A stretch of DNA of 64,000 nucleotides from Streptomyces sp. HM190 (GCF_009857135.1 NZ_CP047318.1:3286001-3350000); one strand, 5' to 3'. Shown: positions 24,733 through 35,636, counted from the stretch's first letter. Program-made: numbers and translations. The notes: generated from the letters alone by a model not told the origin.

Positions 24733-27087
24733 TTACTTCACCGCGGGGCCGACCTTGAGCAGGATCGTGGAGCCGTCCTTGGCCTCCTTGACGATCTTGA
24801 TCTTGGTGTTGGTGTCAGTGATCTTGACACCGCCCGTGGGGTTCGTCTCGTCGTAGTAGGTGTTGGTGTGGTCGTTGAACGTCGACACACCCTTCGACGA
24901 CGGGATCTTGGTCAGCACGTCGGCCTTGTGCAGCTTCAGGCCGTCGGTGCGGTACAGGCTGAACGGCGAGTCGTAGGACTGGATGCGGTTGCGCATCAGC
25001 GTCCCGTCGGACCACTTGAGCGCCTTCGGGTGGGAGTCGACCGGGAGGACCAGACCGACACCCGGGTGGGTGCTGGTGTTGTTGTCCGCCTGCGAGGTGT
25101 CCCACTTCCAGATCAGCAGACCGTTCTGGTACGGGAAGTGCTCCACCCAGTCCGGACGCGTGGTCGAGAAGCCGAAGTTGTACGGGCCGACCTTGAGGGT
25201 CTTGTCGTACGAGACGTACTGGCGGTTCTCCGCGATGTAGTACTGGTCGTAGTCGTCCGTGATGGACGCGCCGATGCGGGAGAAGCCCTTCGTCGTCCAG
25301 GCCGCGTCCGTGCTCTCCGCGTTGTCGGTGAACAGGGCGCCGCCGTCGGCGACCACGGAGATGCGGTCGGCCGCGAAGCCCTTGGGGGCGACACCGCCGT
25401 CCGTCTGGTAGCGGAAGCGCAGGTCGAACTTCTTGCCCGCGTAGGCGTCCAGCGAGTACGAGAGCTTCTTGTACGTGCCGGAGGAACCGGTCAGCGCCGA
25501 CTTGCCGCTGGCGTCCTTCGGGATCGCCTCGCCGTCCACCGTGCCGTCGATCGGGGTCCAGTTGGCGCCGCCGTCCGTCGACACCTCGGTGTAGAGGTAG
25601 TCGTACTCGGCCTCGATGTCGTACCAGCCGTCGAGGGTGAGCGCGGCCGACGACTTGCCCGTGAGGTCAACGGAACGGGTCAGGGTGTTGGAGAGGTTGT
25701 CACCGCTGCCGCTCCACCACTGGCCGGCGCCCTCGGCGGGCTCGACGATCTCGGTGGTGACCTTCTTCTTGGGCAGCTCGACCACGAGGGCCTGCTTGTC
25801 CCAGGTGTTGTACGCGGCGAGACCCAGCTTGTGCGTGGACTGCTTGCCGGCCTTGGCGGTGTCGTAGTTGAGCCAGCCCAGCTGCAGCTTGTCCCAGGCG
25901 GTCATGTCGCCGGGCAGGTCACCGATCTCGTTCTTGCCGGTGCCGAGCCAGGAGCCGGACGACATCAGGGTCCAGAAACCCGTGGAGTTGTCGCCACCGG
26001 CGGTGTCGTAGTGGTCCGGCAGACCGAGGTCGTGGCCGTACTCGTGGGCGAAGACACCGAGGCCGCCGTTCTCCGGCTGGATGGTGTAGTCGCCGACCCA
26101 GATGCCCGTGTCACCGATCTTCGCGCCACCGAGCTTGTTGCCCTCGGGACCGCTCACACCGGCGTCGGTGCCGAACGCGTACCAGCGGTGGGCCCAGATG
26201 GCGTCCGTGCCCTGCGCACCGCCGCCCGCGGACTCGTCCTCACCGGCGTGGACGATCTGGAAGTGGTCGATGTAGCCGTCGGGCTCGTTGAAGTTGCCGT
26301 CGGCGTCGAAGTCGTAGCGGTCCCACTGGTCGTACTTGGCGACGTCGGCCTTGATCTGCGCGTCGGTGCGCCCGGCCGCCTTCTGCTGGGCGACCCAGGA
26401 GTCCAGACCGTCGCTGACGACGTTCCACACGCTGGTGCAGTTCGTCTGGCCGCACTTGTTGTTGCCGTAGCGGGCCTCGTTGTAGGGCACCTTGACCCAG
26501 TCCGAGACCGTGCCCTCGATCGAGTAGCGGCCCGATGACTGCTTCTCGTAGTACTTCTTCATCGACTCGGTCTTCTTGCCCGTGCCGAAGTACATGTCCT
26601 GGAAGTGCTTGCGGTTGTAGTCCGCCTTCCAAGCCGTGGAGTTGTCCTTCTTGCGGTTCGGCTTGGCTATCTTGTTGTGCAGCGGGCCGGGCGTGCCGCC
26701 GTAGCGGCTGTCGATCTGGTCGCCGAACTCGACGAGGATCGTGAAGATCTTGTCGGTCTTCTCGCGGCCGAGTTCGACGTACTTGCTCTGGCCCTTCTTG
26801 CTCTTGAGCTTCACGACCTTCGAGCCACCACGGTTCTTGACCGTGGCGTCGCCGGATATGACCTGCTTCAGAGCTTCCTCGCGCTGGGCCTCCTGAGTCT
26901 TGCTCAGGGGGCCTTCGAGGTCGTGCTCGCCGTGCGCGGCGTGGTCCGCCGGGTCGTGGCGGTTCGCGGCGGCTGCCGACTTGCCGTCCCCGTCCTGCGC
27001 CACCGCGTAGGTCGAGAAGGTGGCCGCGGCCGTCGCCATGGCGACGCCGATCGCCGCCGCCCTGAACGTCCAGGGTCTACTGGTCAC
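24733..27087 (-). CDS. Secreted M6-family metalloprotease (immune inhibitor A type)
   Basis: A 784-residue exported protease. A Sec signal peptide (TFRAAAIGVAMATAAATFSTYAVAQ) is followed by a ~100-residue propeptide, the M6 domain with the zinc motif 'HEYGHDLGLPDHYDT', and C-terminal beta-rich regions with 'GWYDIEAEYDYLYTEVS'. Homologues such as Bacillus InhA degrade host or environmental proteins; in Streptomyces it probably serves extracellular protein use. Lysine and aspartate codons are more common than in neighbours, as expected for an exported protein. An inverted repeat lies upstream and a strong terminator downstream. Confidence 0.94.
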   Translation of the reverse strand: MTSRPWTFRAAAIGVAMATAAATFSTYAVAQDGDGKSAAAANRHDPADHAAHGEHDLEGPLSKTQEAQREEALKQVISGDATVKNRGGSKVVKLKSKKGQSKYVELGREKTDKIFTILVEFGDQIDSRYGGTPGPLHNKIAKPNRKKDNSTAWKADYNRKHFQDMYFGTGKKTESMKKYYEKQSSGRYSIEGTVSDWVKVPYNEARYGNNKCGQTNCTSVWNVVSDGLDSWVAQQKAAGRTDAQIKADVAKYDQWDRYDFDADGNFNEPDGYIDHFQIVHAGEDESAGGGAQGTDAIWAHRWYAFGTDAGVSGPEGNKLGGAKIGDTGIWVGDYTIQPENGGLGVFAHEYGHDLGLPDHYDTAGGDNSTGFWTLMSSGSWLGTGKNEIGDLPGDMTAWDKLQLGWLNYDTAKAGKQSTHKLGLAAYNTWDKQALVVELPKKKVTTEIVEPAEGAGQWWSGSGDNLSNTLTRSVDLTGKSSAALTLDGWYDIEAEYDYLYTEVSTDGGANWTPIDGTVDGEAIPKDASGKSALTGSSGTYKKLSYSLDAYAGKKFDLRFRYQTDGGVAPKGFAADRISVVADGGALFTDNAESTDAAWTTKGFSRIGASITDDYDQYYIAENRQYVSYDKTLKVGPYNFGFSTTRPDWVEHFPYQNGLLIWKWDTSQADNNTSTHPGVGLVLPVDSHPKALKWSDGTLMRNRIQSYDSPFSLYRTDGLKLHKADVLTKIPSSKGVSTFNDHTNTYYDETNPTGGVKITDTNTKIKIVKEAKDGSTILLKVGPAVK

Positions 27088-27213
27088 TTGAGGTCCTCCC
27101 CCGCGCCCGTCCGCGCGGAGGGGATGTCCTGGTCGTGGAGGAAGTCCGCGCGCGGTATACGCGTGTAGTCAAGTGACGACATTCGACTGGAGTTTCGAGA
27201 GAAAAAACAGATC

Positions 27214-27231
27214 TTGACTTGCACAGGTCAA
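27214..27231. promoter_or_regulatory. Inverted repeat in the M6 protease upstream region
   Basis: TTGAC-N8-GTCAA in the 454-bp gap between the protease and the small membrane protein. It contains a plus-strand TTGACT (27214-27219) with TAATGC 17 bp further as a possible promoter for the rightward gene. The rest of the gap (27088-27541) shows no supported gene. Confidence 0.4.
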
Positions 27232-27541
27232 GGCGCTAATGCCGTCTACAGGAAGCGCTTGTTCGTTATGCGGACGTTATGTACCGCCGCCAACCGGCGC
27301 GCATATGCGTCCACTTCCCGGACTCCATGACTCGGTGCGCCCCCCGTGCCCCCGGCCCGGTGGGTCAGGTCACGCTTACCCGTCGTTCCCCTCGGGCACC
27401 CTGGCGAATAGAGTCGATTGGCGGAGCGCCGGACGTCGGCGGAAGCCAAGCCGACAGCATTGCTTCACCTTTGATTCGTATCCGCAACCTCCCCTCAGCG
27501 CGAGAGGCACGGGGAGAACCCCACCCGAGGACACGATTGCC

Positions 27542-27841
27542 ATGCCTCGTCCGACGACCGCACAGCTCGCCTACGGCTCCTGCACCGTGATCCTGTCCAC
27601 CCTCGCCATGCTGCTGCTGTCACAGACGAGTTCCGGCATCGGCATCGCGGTGATCGCCCTCTCCGCCCTCGCCCTGGGCCTGCTCGTCTCCCTGACCGTG
27701 CCGCCACCCAAGCGGGCCGCGGCGAGGTCCTCCACCGTCACCACCGGGAACCGGGGCGCGGCGCGGGCGGCCGTCCCGGCGGGCGCGGCGCCCGAGCCGG
27801 TCCGGGAGCGGGAACCGGTGCACGAGCCGACGGCCTCCTGA
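27542..27841 (+). CDS. Small membrane protein
   Basis: A 99-residue protein with two hydrophobic helices (LAYGSCTVILSTLAMLLL, residues ~9-26, and GIGIAVIALSALALGLLVSLTV, ~32-53) and a ~45-residue Ala/Pro/Arg/Glu-rich cytoplasmic tail. The frame is open far upstream but codon bias starts at this ATG. Unknown function; no informative neighbour. Followed by a strong bidirectional hairpin. Confidence 0.7.
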   Translation: MPRPTTAQLAYGSCTVILSTLAMLLLSQTSSGIGIAVIALSALALGLLVSLTVPPPKRAAARSSTVTTGNRGAARAAVPAGAAPEPVREREPVHEPTAS

Positions 27842-27882
27842 CACTCTTTCGGCGACCCGCGGGGACGCCGTGCAGAAACATG

Positions 27883-27913
27883 ACGGCGGGTCCGTGCTCC
27901 ACGGACCCGCCGT
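27883..27913. terminator. Bidirectional terminator
   Basis: Perfect 13-bp stem ACGGCGGGTCCGT / ACGGACCCGCCGT with a 5-nt loop, between two convergent genes. Confidence 0.85.
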
Positions 27914-27950
27914 TCTGCGCCAGTCCCGTGGGACCGCCGCTACGGCCGTC

Positions 27951-28634
27951 TCACTCCGTACTGACCACCACCGTCTTGGCCGCCTTGTCGTGCAGACCCT
28001 GCTTGTACGGCTTGTCGAAGAAGCTCCAGCCGCCCGCGATCGCCGTCCAGACGCAGGCGCAGCAGAAGGCGAACGGGATCCACAGGACCGCCGCGCGCAG
28101 CAGCGAGGTCTGCGTCGAGGGCGTGGCTCCGTCGCTGAGGTTCGCCACCCGGAGCTTCATCAGCCGCTTGCCGAGGGTCTGGCCGTTCCGGACCGTGAAG
28201 ATCGTGTCGTAGGCGATGTAGAGGACGGCGGCGAGCGCCTCCTGCCCCAGCGACTTGCTGAACTCCATGTCGTTGGTGTCCACGGTGTACTGGCTGACTC
28301 GGAACGCCCAGGCCAGCAGGGCCACCACGAGGCCCACGAGAATCATGTCCATGATGCGGGCGAGCACCCGCTTGCCGCTGTCGGCGAGCGGCGGCATCCC
28401 CATGAGCGGGTCGTTGGGGAAGGCACCGCCGCCGTAGGGGTCACCCCCGTAGGGCCCGCCACCGCCGTAGGGCGGCGGCTCGTTGCCGTACGGGGGCGGC
28501 TCGTTGCCGTACGGCGGTTCTCCGGGCGGGGTGCCGTACGGGGAGCCGCCGCCCTGGTCCGGCGGGGGCTGCTTCCTGAACGGGTCGTCGTCCGGGGACC
28601 GGCCGGAGCCGAAGGGCGGCGGTTCACTGCTCAT
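27951..28634 (-). CDS. RDD-family membrane protein
   Basis: A 227-residue protein. The first ~80 residues are Pro/Gly/Tyr-rich with repeats of 'PPYGNEP' and 'YGGGG(P/D)YG', then an RDD domain with three membrane helices: 'KRVLARIMDMILVGLVVALLAWAF' (the R-D pair), 'LGQEALAAVLYIAYDTIFTV' and 'LLRAAVLWIPFAFCCACVW', ending in 'GLHDKAAKTVVVS', the usual terminus. RDD proteins are of unclear, possibly transport-related function. It is followed upstream by a second RDD gene on the same strand. Confidence 0.88.
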   Translation of the reverse strand: MSSEPPPFGSGRSPDDDPFRKQPPPDQGGGSPYGTPPGEPPYGNEPPPYGNEPPPYGGGGPYGGDPYGGGAFPNDPLMGMPPLADSGKRVLARIMDMILVGLVVALLAWAFRVSQYTVDTNDMEFSKSLGQEALAAVLYIAYDTIFTVRNGQTLGKRLMKLRVANLSDGATPSTQTSLLRAAVLWIPFAFCCACVWTAIAGGWSFFDKPYKQGLHDKAAKTVVVSTE

Positions 28635-28695
28635 GGCCCGAGTCGACCGCGAACCCCCCGGCTCCGCACCCGGCACGGGGCCGTCCGGAGTACGG

Positions 28696-30369
28696 CTACC
28701 TGCCGGCGACGAAGGTGTGGGCCGCCTTGTCGTGCCAGCACTGGCGCCACGGCTTGTCGATCACACACCACAGGACGCCGACGACACCGATGCCGAGCAG
28801 ACCGGGGACGGTGTGGGCGAGCCAGCGGCGCAGGGACCCGCCGAACGTCGGGGGTTCGTGGCCCTCGATGTCCCGGACCTCCAGGCCGAGCAGCCGCTTG
28901 CCGAGGGTGGCGCCCCACTTGGCGGTGGGCAGCACCTCGTACACGGCGCTCACCACGAACAGGACGCCCAGGACGATGCCCAGGTACACCGAGGTCGTGC
29001 CGTCGATGAGCCAGACCGTGACCCGCTCCCCGGAGAGCCTGGCCGCGTCGATCTTCCCGTCGATGTGGTCGAGCGCCCTGGTGCCGAACGGGACGGCGGC
29101 CACGGCCGTGACGGAACCGACGATCGCGCTGTCCACGAGGCGGGCCACCAGACGCCGGCCGAGCCCGGCGGGGCGGGCTTCCGCCTGCCGTCGCGCGGCC
29201 GCCTGGAACGGGTCCTCCACCACCGGCTTCCACGGCGCGACAGGCTGCTCGCCGTCCCCGCCGGCCAGCCGGTGCACCTGCTGGGCCCAGGAGGGCTGAC
29301 CTCCGCCGGCCCCGACCGCCATGGGGGTGTCGGCCGACTGCCGGGGCGCGGTGGGCTGCTGGGGCAGGGCAGCGGCCGGCGGCGTCTGTGCGAAGGATCC
29401 GCCGACCGCCGGCTGTTCCGGCTGCCGCGGGGGCGGCGCGGTCGGGGTGAGCGGGGCGGCGACCACCGGGGGCGCGGCGGGCACCTGCGGACCGGGGGCG
29501 GCCTGCGGACCCAGCTGCGGTCCGAAGGGCGCGGCCGGCGGGAGCGCCGGATCGGGGGCCGGCGGTGCGACCGGTGCCGCGGCCGACGATGCCTGCGGGG
29601 TGAGCCCCAACGCCTGCTGGGCGGCGGCCTGCGCACTGGTCAGCGGCGCGCCGAACACACCCGGGGCCGCGGCCGGTCCCGCCCCCTGTGGTCCCGCGCC
29701 CTGGGGTCCCGGTCCCGCCCCCTGCGGCCCCGCAGCCTGCGGTCCCGCGACCGCGGGCTTCGAGCGGAACGCCATGGTGCCGTCGGCCCGTGACGCCTCC
29801 GCGCCCCCGCCCCCGCCCGCGCCGGTGCCGGTGCCGGGGCGGCGGAAGACCACGGTGCCCTCGGGCGCGCCGGTGTCGTCGTCCGCGGGCGGGATCGTCG
29901 CCGTGCCGTCGGTGCTCGCCGTGCGGCCCGACTCGGCGGCCGGGTCGCCCGCGTCCGCCGCGAGCGAGACCCGCGGGTCGGGGCCCTGGCCGGCCGGCCG
30001 GGGTGAACCCCAGGAGACCCGGCGGTCCTTGTCACCGCCGAAACCGGTCTGCCGGGAGCGGTCGGCGCCCCACGCGGAGGCGGGCTCGGGGCGGTTGCCG
30101 TGCAGGGCGTCGGCGGACGGCCGAGTGGCCGCCCCGCCCGGCTCGGCGACCGGGTCGGGGTCCTCGTCGAAGAAGTGCGGGCCCGTCTCCTCCACGGCCG
30201 GGGAACCGCCGGGCGGGGCGAGCGGTTCGCCGTCGGTGGGCGCCGGACGGCTCGTGCCCGGCACCCAGGCGGCGCCGTTCCAGTACCGGACATATCCAGG
30301 AATGGACGGGTCCGGGTAAAACCCTTCGCGGGGCCTGTCGTCGCCGGGGGCCGGGGTTGGGGCGCTCAT
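28696..30369 (-). CDS. DUF2510-RDD membrane protein
   Basis: A 557-residue protein. The N-terminal DUF2510 motif 'EGFYPDPSIPGYVRYWNGAAWV' (in parts: FYPDPSIPG, YWNGAAW) is followed by ~370 residues of Ala/Pro/Gly/Gln low-complexity linker, including a run of GPQGAGP repeats near residues 215-245. The C-terminal ~150 residues form an RDD domain: 'LGRRLVARLVDSAIVGSVTAVAAV', a second and a third helix, and 'HDKAAHTFVAGR'. The same C-terminus in the adjacent shorter gene shows the pair arose by duplication. The linker is far longer than usual. Function unknown. Confidence 0.88.
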   Translation of the reverse strand: MSAPTPAPGDDRPREGFYPDPSIPGYVRYWNGAAWVPGTSRPAPTDGEPLAPPGGSPAVEETGPHFFDEDPDPVAEPGGAATRPSADALHGNRPEPASAWGADRSRQTGFGGDKDRRVSWGSPRPAGQGPDPRVSLAADAGDPAAESGRTASTDGTATIPPADDDTGAPEGTVVFRRPGTGTGAGGGGGAEASRADGTMAFRSKPAVAGPQAAGPQGAGPGPQGAGPQGAGPAAAPGVFGAPLTSAQAAAQQALGLTPQASSAAAPVAPPAPDPALPPAAPFGPQLGPQAAPGPQVPAAPPVVAAPLTPTAPPPRQPEQPAVGGSFAQTPPAAALPQQPTAPRQSADTPMAVGAGGGQPSWAQQVHRLAGGDGEQPVAPWKPVVEDPFQAAARRQAEARPAGLGRRLVARLVDSAIVGSVTAVAAVPFGTRALDHIDGKIDAARLSGERVTVWLIDGTTSVYLGIVLGVLFVVSAVYEVLPTAKWGATLGKRLLGLEVRDIEGHEPPTFGGSLRRWLAHTVPGLLGIGVVGVLWCVIDKPWRQCWHDKAAHTFVAGR

Positions 30370-30650
30370 GTCCGTCGTCCCGTATCTGCTCGGGGGTGGA
30401 AGAGGGGGGGTCCACATCTACCAGACGGGGGCAAGTCCCATGACCGCTGCCGCCGGACCCGCCCCTTTCGAGCACGGGATCTGCTACGGGCCGCACCGGC
30501 GTGCGGGGCGTCCGCGCGCCCGTCGTACGCCCGTCCGCACGCCCGTCGGCACGTTCGCCGGAAAAAAGTTCCGCGGACCCGCGTAATGAACCGGGCCCCG
30601 TCGCCCTCTCACTCGTACGGGCCCGCATCCGGGCCCCGCCCGAGAGAGGA

Positions 30651-31073
30651 ATGACCACCATGAGGCACACCGTCGTGGAACGCGAGCTGGAGCTGCGGCT
30701 CGTCCTGTCGCCCGAGCAGAGCATCCCCGTACCGGCCAAGCTGGGCTACCGCAGCGACGACCCGTACGCCGTCCACATCACCTTCCACATCAACTCCGAC
30801 CGCCCCGTGCACTGGACGTTCGCGCGCGAGCTGCTGGTGGAGGGGGTGTTCCGGCCGTGCGGGGGCGGTGACGTGAGGGTGTGGCCGACGAAGGTGTCGG
30901 GCCGCGCCGTCGTGCTGATGGCGCTCAGCTCGCCGGACGGGGACGCGCTCCTGGAGGCGCCGACCGCCGCCGTGTCGGCGTGGCTGGAGCGCACACTGCG
31001 GATCGTGCCGCCGGGCTCGGAGTCCGAGATGCTGCGGATCGACGACGGGCTGGCCGAACTGCTCGCCCAGTGA
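30651..31073 (+). CDS. ssgG: SsgA-like sporulation/cell-division protein (SsgG-type)
   Basis: A 140-residue SsgA-like protein (SALP), a family unique to morphologically complex actinobacteria that guides septum placement and spore wall formation. Core motifs: 'LELRLVLSPEQSIPVPAKLGYRSDDPYAVHITFH' (in parts), 'VHWTFARELLVEG' and 'LEAPTAAVSAWLERTL'. The name ssgG is proposed because the S. coelicolor gene in this position is, from memory, ssgG. ATG 30660 is an alternative start with better spacing to AGAGGA. Stand-alone gene, convergent with the FAD oxidase gene. Confidence 0.87.
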   Translation: MTTMRHTVVERELELRLVLSPEQSIPVPAKLGYRSDDPYAVHITFHINSDRPVHWTFARELLVEGVFRPCGGGDVRVWPTKVSGRAVVLMALSSPDGDALLEAPTAAVSAWLERTLRIVPPGSESEMLRIDDGLAELLAQ

Positions 31074-31083
31074 GGCGGCGGCC

Positions 31084-32484
31084 TCAGAACAGCTTGCCCG
31101 GGTTGAGGATGCCCAGCGGGTCGAAGACGGCCTTCACCGCCCGCTGCATCTCCATGCCCACCGGGCCGATCTCCCGCGCCAGCCACTCCTTCTTCAGGAT
31201 GCCCACTCCGTGCTCGCCGGTGATGGTGCCGCCGAGTTCCAGGCCGAGGGCCATGATCTCGTCGAAGGAGTCGCGGGCGCGCCGGGACTCGTCGGGGTCT
31301 GTCGCGTCGAAGCAGACGGTGGGGTGCGTGTTGCCGTCGCCGGCGTGCGCGCAGACCCCGATGGTCAGGTCGTACTTCCCGGCGATGCGCTCCACGCCGT
31401 CGAGCATGTCGCCGAGCCGGGAGCGGGGCACGCACACGTCGTCGATCATCGTCGTGCCCTTGACGGCCTCCAGCGCGGTCAGCGACATCCGCCGCGCCTG
31501 GAGCAGCAGTTCGGACTCGGCCTCGTCGTCCGCGGGGACGACCTGGGTGGCGCCCGCGGCCTCGCACAGCCGCGCCACCGCCGCGAGGTCGGCCGTGGGG
31601 TCGGGGGTGTCGAAGGCGGCGAGCAGCAGTGCCTCGGTGGTCTCCGGCAGGCCCATGTTGCCGAGGTCGTTGACGGCCTTCACCGTCGTACGGTCCATCA
31701 GTTCGAGCAGTGAGGGGACGTGGCCGCCGGCCATGATCCGGCAGACGGCGTCGCACGCCGCCGCGGCGGAGGCGAACTCCGCCGCGAGCACCAGTTGCCG
31801 GGGCGGCTGCGGCTTCAGGGCGAGGACCGCGCGGACGACGACGCCGAGCGAGCCCTCCGAGCCGACGAACAGCCGTGTGAGGTCGTACCCGGCGACGCCC
31901 TTGGCGGTGCGCCGGCCCGTCGACATCAGCCGGCCGTCGGCCAGCACGACGTCCAGGCCGAGGACGTACTCGGCGGTCACCCCGTACTTCACGCAGCACA
32001 GGCCGCCGGAGGCCGTGCCGATGTTGCCGCCGATGGTGCACGTCTCCCAGCTGGAGGGGTCCGGCGGGTAGGCGAGGCCGTGTTCGCCGACCGCGCGGGA
32101 GAGGGCGGCGTTGACGACGCCCGGCTCGACGACCGCGATCCGGTCGACGGGGTCGACCTCCAGGATCCGGTCCATCCTGGTGAGGGACAGCACGATGCAG
32201 CCCTCGGAGGCGTTGGCCCCGCCCGACAGTCCCGTACGGGCGCCCTGCGGGACCACCGGGACGCGCAGCTCGGTGGCGGTGCGCATCACGTGCTGCACCT
32301 GCTCGACCGTGCGCGGCAGGACCACGACCGCCGGGACGCCGGCCGCGCAGAAGCTCGCCATGTCGTTCGCGTACGACGCGGTGACGTCCGGGTCGGTGAG
32401 CACGGCCTCCGGCGGGAGGCCGCCGAGCAGTCGGTCGACGAGGTTGCCGGTCGCTTCGTCGCGCGGGGCTTCGATACGGCTCAT
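31084..32484 (-). CDS. FAD-linked oxidase, GlcD/D-lactate dehydrogenase family
   Basis: A 466-residue flavoprotein of the FAD-binding PCMH/VAO type. The FAD domain shows 'VVPQGARTGLSGGANASEG', 'CTIGGNIGTASGGLCCVKYGVT' and 'GYDLTRLFVGSEGSLGVV'; the cap domain ends with 'CAHAGDGNTHPTVCFD' and 'ITGEHGVGILKKEWLA'. Such enzymes oxidise D-lactate, glycolate or other 2-hydroxyacids; the exact substrate is open. Stop is 10 bp from the ssgG stop on the other strand. Complete length. Confidence 0.9.
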   Translation of the reverse strand: MSRIEAPRDEATGNLVDRLLGGLPPEAVLTDPDVTASYANDMASFCAAGVPAVVVLPRTVEQVQHVMRTATELRVPVVPQGARTGLSGGANASEGCIVLSLTRMDRILEVDPVDRIAVVEPGVVNAALSRAVGEHGLAYPPDPSSWETCTIGGNIGTASGGLCCVKYGVTAEYVLGLDVVLADGRLMSTGRRTAKGVAGYDLTRLFVGSEGSLGVVVRAVLALKPQPPRQLVLAAEFASAAAACDAVCRIMAGGHVPSLLELMDRTTVKAVNDLGNMGLPETTEALLLAAFDTPDPTADLAAVARLCEAAGATQVVPADDEAESELLLQARRMSLTALEAVKGTTMIDDVCVPRSRLGDMLDGVERIAGKYDLTIGVCAHAGDGNTHPTVCFDATDPDESRRARDSFDEIMALGLELGGTITGEHGVGILKKEWLAREIGPVGMEMQRAVKAVFDPLGILNPGKLF

Positions 32485-32581
32485 GATCACAGGTTCGCAC
32501 TCACGGCCATCGGTGTGAAGGCCGTCGCCGCGAGCCGCCCGGTACGGGATGTGCCCGGCGTGGGGACGCACAGTGATCGGC

Positions 32582-34150
32582 ATGAGCGGTGTGAGGAACG
32601 AGGAGCCGGCGGCGCCGGGGGCGGACGGGGCCCGGGGGGACGGCGGTGCCGGGCGGTGGCGGGACGAGGGGGCGGTCCGGGCCGCACGGTGGCGGGACGG
32701 CGACGCCCGCTGGGCGGCACGCCGGCGGGACGGCGGGGCCGGCCGGGTGACGTGGGGGCGCGGCGCGGCTGCCCGGTGGCGGGGGCGGGCGGTGGCCGGG
32801 GCGCTCGTGGGGTGTGTCGTACTCGGGGTCGGGGTGATGGTGGCCGCGCCGGGCGGGGGCGGTGGGGCGGCCGGGCGGGACGACGCCGGTGCGGGACGGG
32901 GGGTGGGTGCGCCGGGGGCTCCGGCGCGCGGGCCGGTGGTGGCGGAGGTGCGGGCCCGCGCGGGGGCCGGGGTGCTGGCCGCCGGGATGTCCGTCGGGGC
33001 GGACGAGCTGGCGGTGCTCGTCGCCGACCGGGAGGAGCGGGTGCGGGCGCGGCCCCGGGACGGTGCGGCGTGGGCGGTGCTGGGCGCGGCGTACGTGGAG
33101 CGGGCGCGGCGGACCGGCCGCGTGCACGACTACCCGAGGGCCGAGCAGGCGCTGCGCACCTCGCTGCGGCTGCGTCCGCGCGGCAACGCCGACGCGCTCG
33201 ACGGGATGACCGCGCTCGCGAACGCACGGCGCGACTTCCCCACGGCGCGGGAGTGGGGCGAACAGGCGGTGGCGGAGTCACCGGGCCGCTGGACGTCGTA
33301 CGCGCTGCTCCTCGACGCGTACGACGGGCTCGGCCGCTACAAGGCCGTACGCGGCACCCTGGAGCGGCTCCTCAGGACCGACTCCGGCCCGGCGGCCCGG
33401 GCGTGGGCCGCCCGCGTCTACTGGGACCAGGGGCGGCGCGAGGACGCGGCCGCGGCGCTCACCGACGCGGCGGCGGCCGCGTCGACGCCGGCCGAGGAGG
33501 CCGCGCTGTGGGTCCGGGCCGGGGAGCTGGCCTGGGAGCGGGGGGAGCCGGCCGAGGCGTCCCGCTACTTCACGGCGGCGGTCCGGGCCGACCCGGGCGC
33601 GGCGGACGCGCTTGCGGGACGCGGGCGGGTGCTGGCGGCGACGGGCAGGGCGGCCGAGGGCGTACGGGCGTACCGCGCGGCGCTCGCGCGGCGGCCGTCG
33701 GCGCGGGTGGCCCTGGAGCTGGGCGAGCTGTACCAGTCGCTGGGGCGGGCCGGGGCGGCGGAGGAGCAGTACGCGGCGGTGCGGGAGCTGGTCCGGCGGT
33801 CCGCCGCCGCCGGGGTGAACGAGGCGCTCGCCCTCGGCGCGCTGGAGGCGGACCACGGCGATCCCGCGCGGGCGGTGCGGCTGCTGCGCGCGGAGTGGCG
33901 GCGGCAGCCGGGGCTGCGGGTCGCCGACGCACTGGGGTGGGCGCTGCACCGGGCGGGGGCGCACGAGGAGGCGCTGGAGTACGCGAGGCGGGCGACGGAT
34001 CCGGCGCGGGGCGGGGAGGTGCGGTCGGCGGCGTACGTCCACCATCGCGCGGAGATCGAGCGGGCGCTGGGGCTGACGGCGTCGGCGCGGCGGCACGGGG
34101 AAGAGGCGCGGCGGATCAATCCGTATGTCGTGGGGGACGGGTCCGCGTGA
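32582..34150 (+). CDS. TPR-repeat protein with N-terminal membrane anchor
   Basis: A 522-residue protein. The first ~70 residues are very Gly/Arg/Ala-rich, one membrane helix follows (AGALVGCVVLGVGVMVAAPG, ~residues 72-91), and the remainder is a series of about eight to ten tetratricopeptide repeats with the typical W-LG-Y and A-A-P spacing, e.g. 'AWAVLGAAYVERARRTG', 'LWVRAGELAWERGEPAEASRYF', 'ADALAGRGRVLAATGRAAEG'. TPRs mediate protein interaction; the partner is unknown. Protein is predicted to face outside or be tethered at the inner leaflet; topology is uncertain. Confidence 0.85.
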   Translation: MSGVRNEEPAAPGADGARGDGGAGRWRDEGAVRAARWRDGDARWAARRRDGGAGRVTWGRGAAARWRGRAVAGALVGCVVLGVGVMVAAPGGGGGAAGRDDAGAGRGVGAPGAPARGPVVAEVRARAGAGVLAAGMSVGADELAVLVADREERVRARPRDGAAWAVLGAAYVERARRTGRVHDYPRAEQALRTSLRLRPRGNADALDGMTALANARRDFPTAREWGEQAVAESPGRWTSYALLLDAYDGLGRYKAVRGTLERLLRTDSGPAARAWAARVYWDQGRREDAAAALTDAAAAASTPAEEAALWVRAGELAWERGEPAEASRYFTAAVRADPGAADALAGRGRVLAATGRAAEGVRAYRAALARRPSARVALELGELYQSLGRAGAAEEQYAAVRELVRRSAAAGVNEALALGALEADHGDPARAVRLLRAEWRRQPGLRVADALGWALHRAGAHEEALEYARRATDPARGGEVRSAAYVHHRAEIERALGLTASARRHGEEARRINPYVVGDGSA

Positions 34151-34396
34151 GCGCTCGGGGGTTGGCGGTTCGTCGGCGGGTGCGGGTGGGTCGGTGAGGG
34201 CTGTGCGCGCGGCGGAGCCGCATGTGTCCCGGCCCCGCACCCCTGAACTCGCGTTCGAGCGGCCGGGGCCGCGCCCCGTGCTTCTCCACGGCGCCACCCG
34301 ATGACGGCCGGGCCGCAGGCCCGTGCCTCCAGGGGCGCGGGGAACGGCGCGGGAAACCACACACCACCCGCACCCGCCGACGAACCGCGCGCCCCC

Positions 34397-34428
34397 GGGC
34401 TCCTGGGCTCCTGGGCTCCTGGGCTCCT
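34397..34428. repeat. Four tandem 8-bp units
   Basis: GGGCTCCT repeated four times without change, followed by a fifth decayed copy (GGGCTGCC). Lies 9 bp past the hpd stop, in the gap between hpd and the TPR gene. Confidence 0.9.
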
Positions 34429-34436
34429 GGGCTGCC

Positions 34437-35636
<1,200 letters not shown>

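Noticed and set aside
24868..26538. 556-codon ORF antisense to the M6 protease
   Set aside because: The opposite strand encodes a clear M6 metalloprotease; the antisense frame is low-complexity Val/Gly/Arg.
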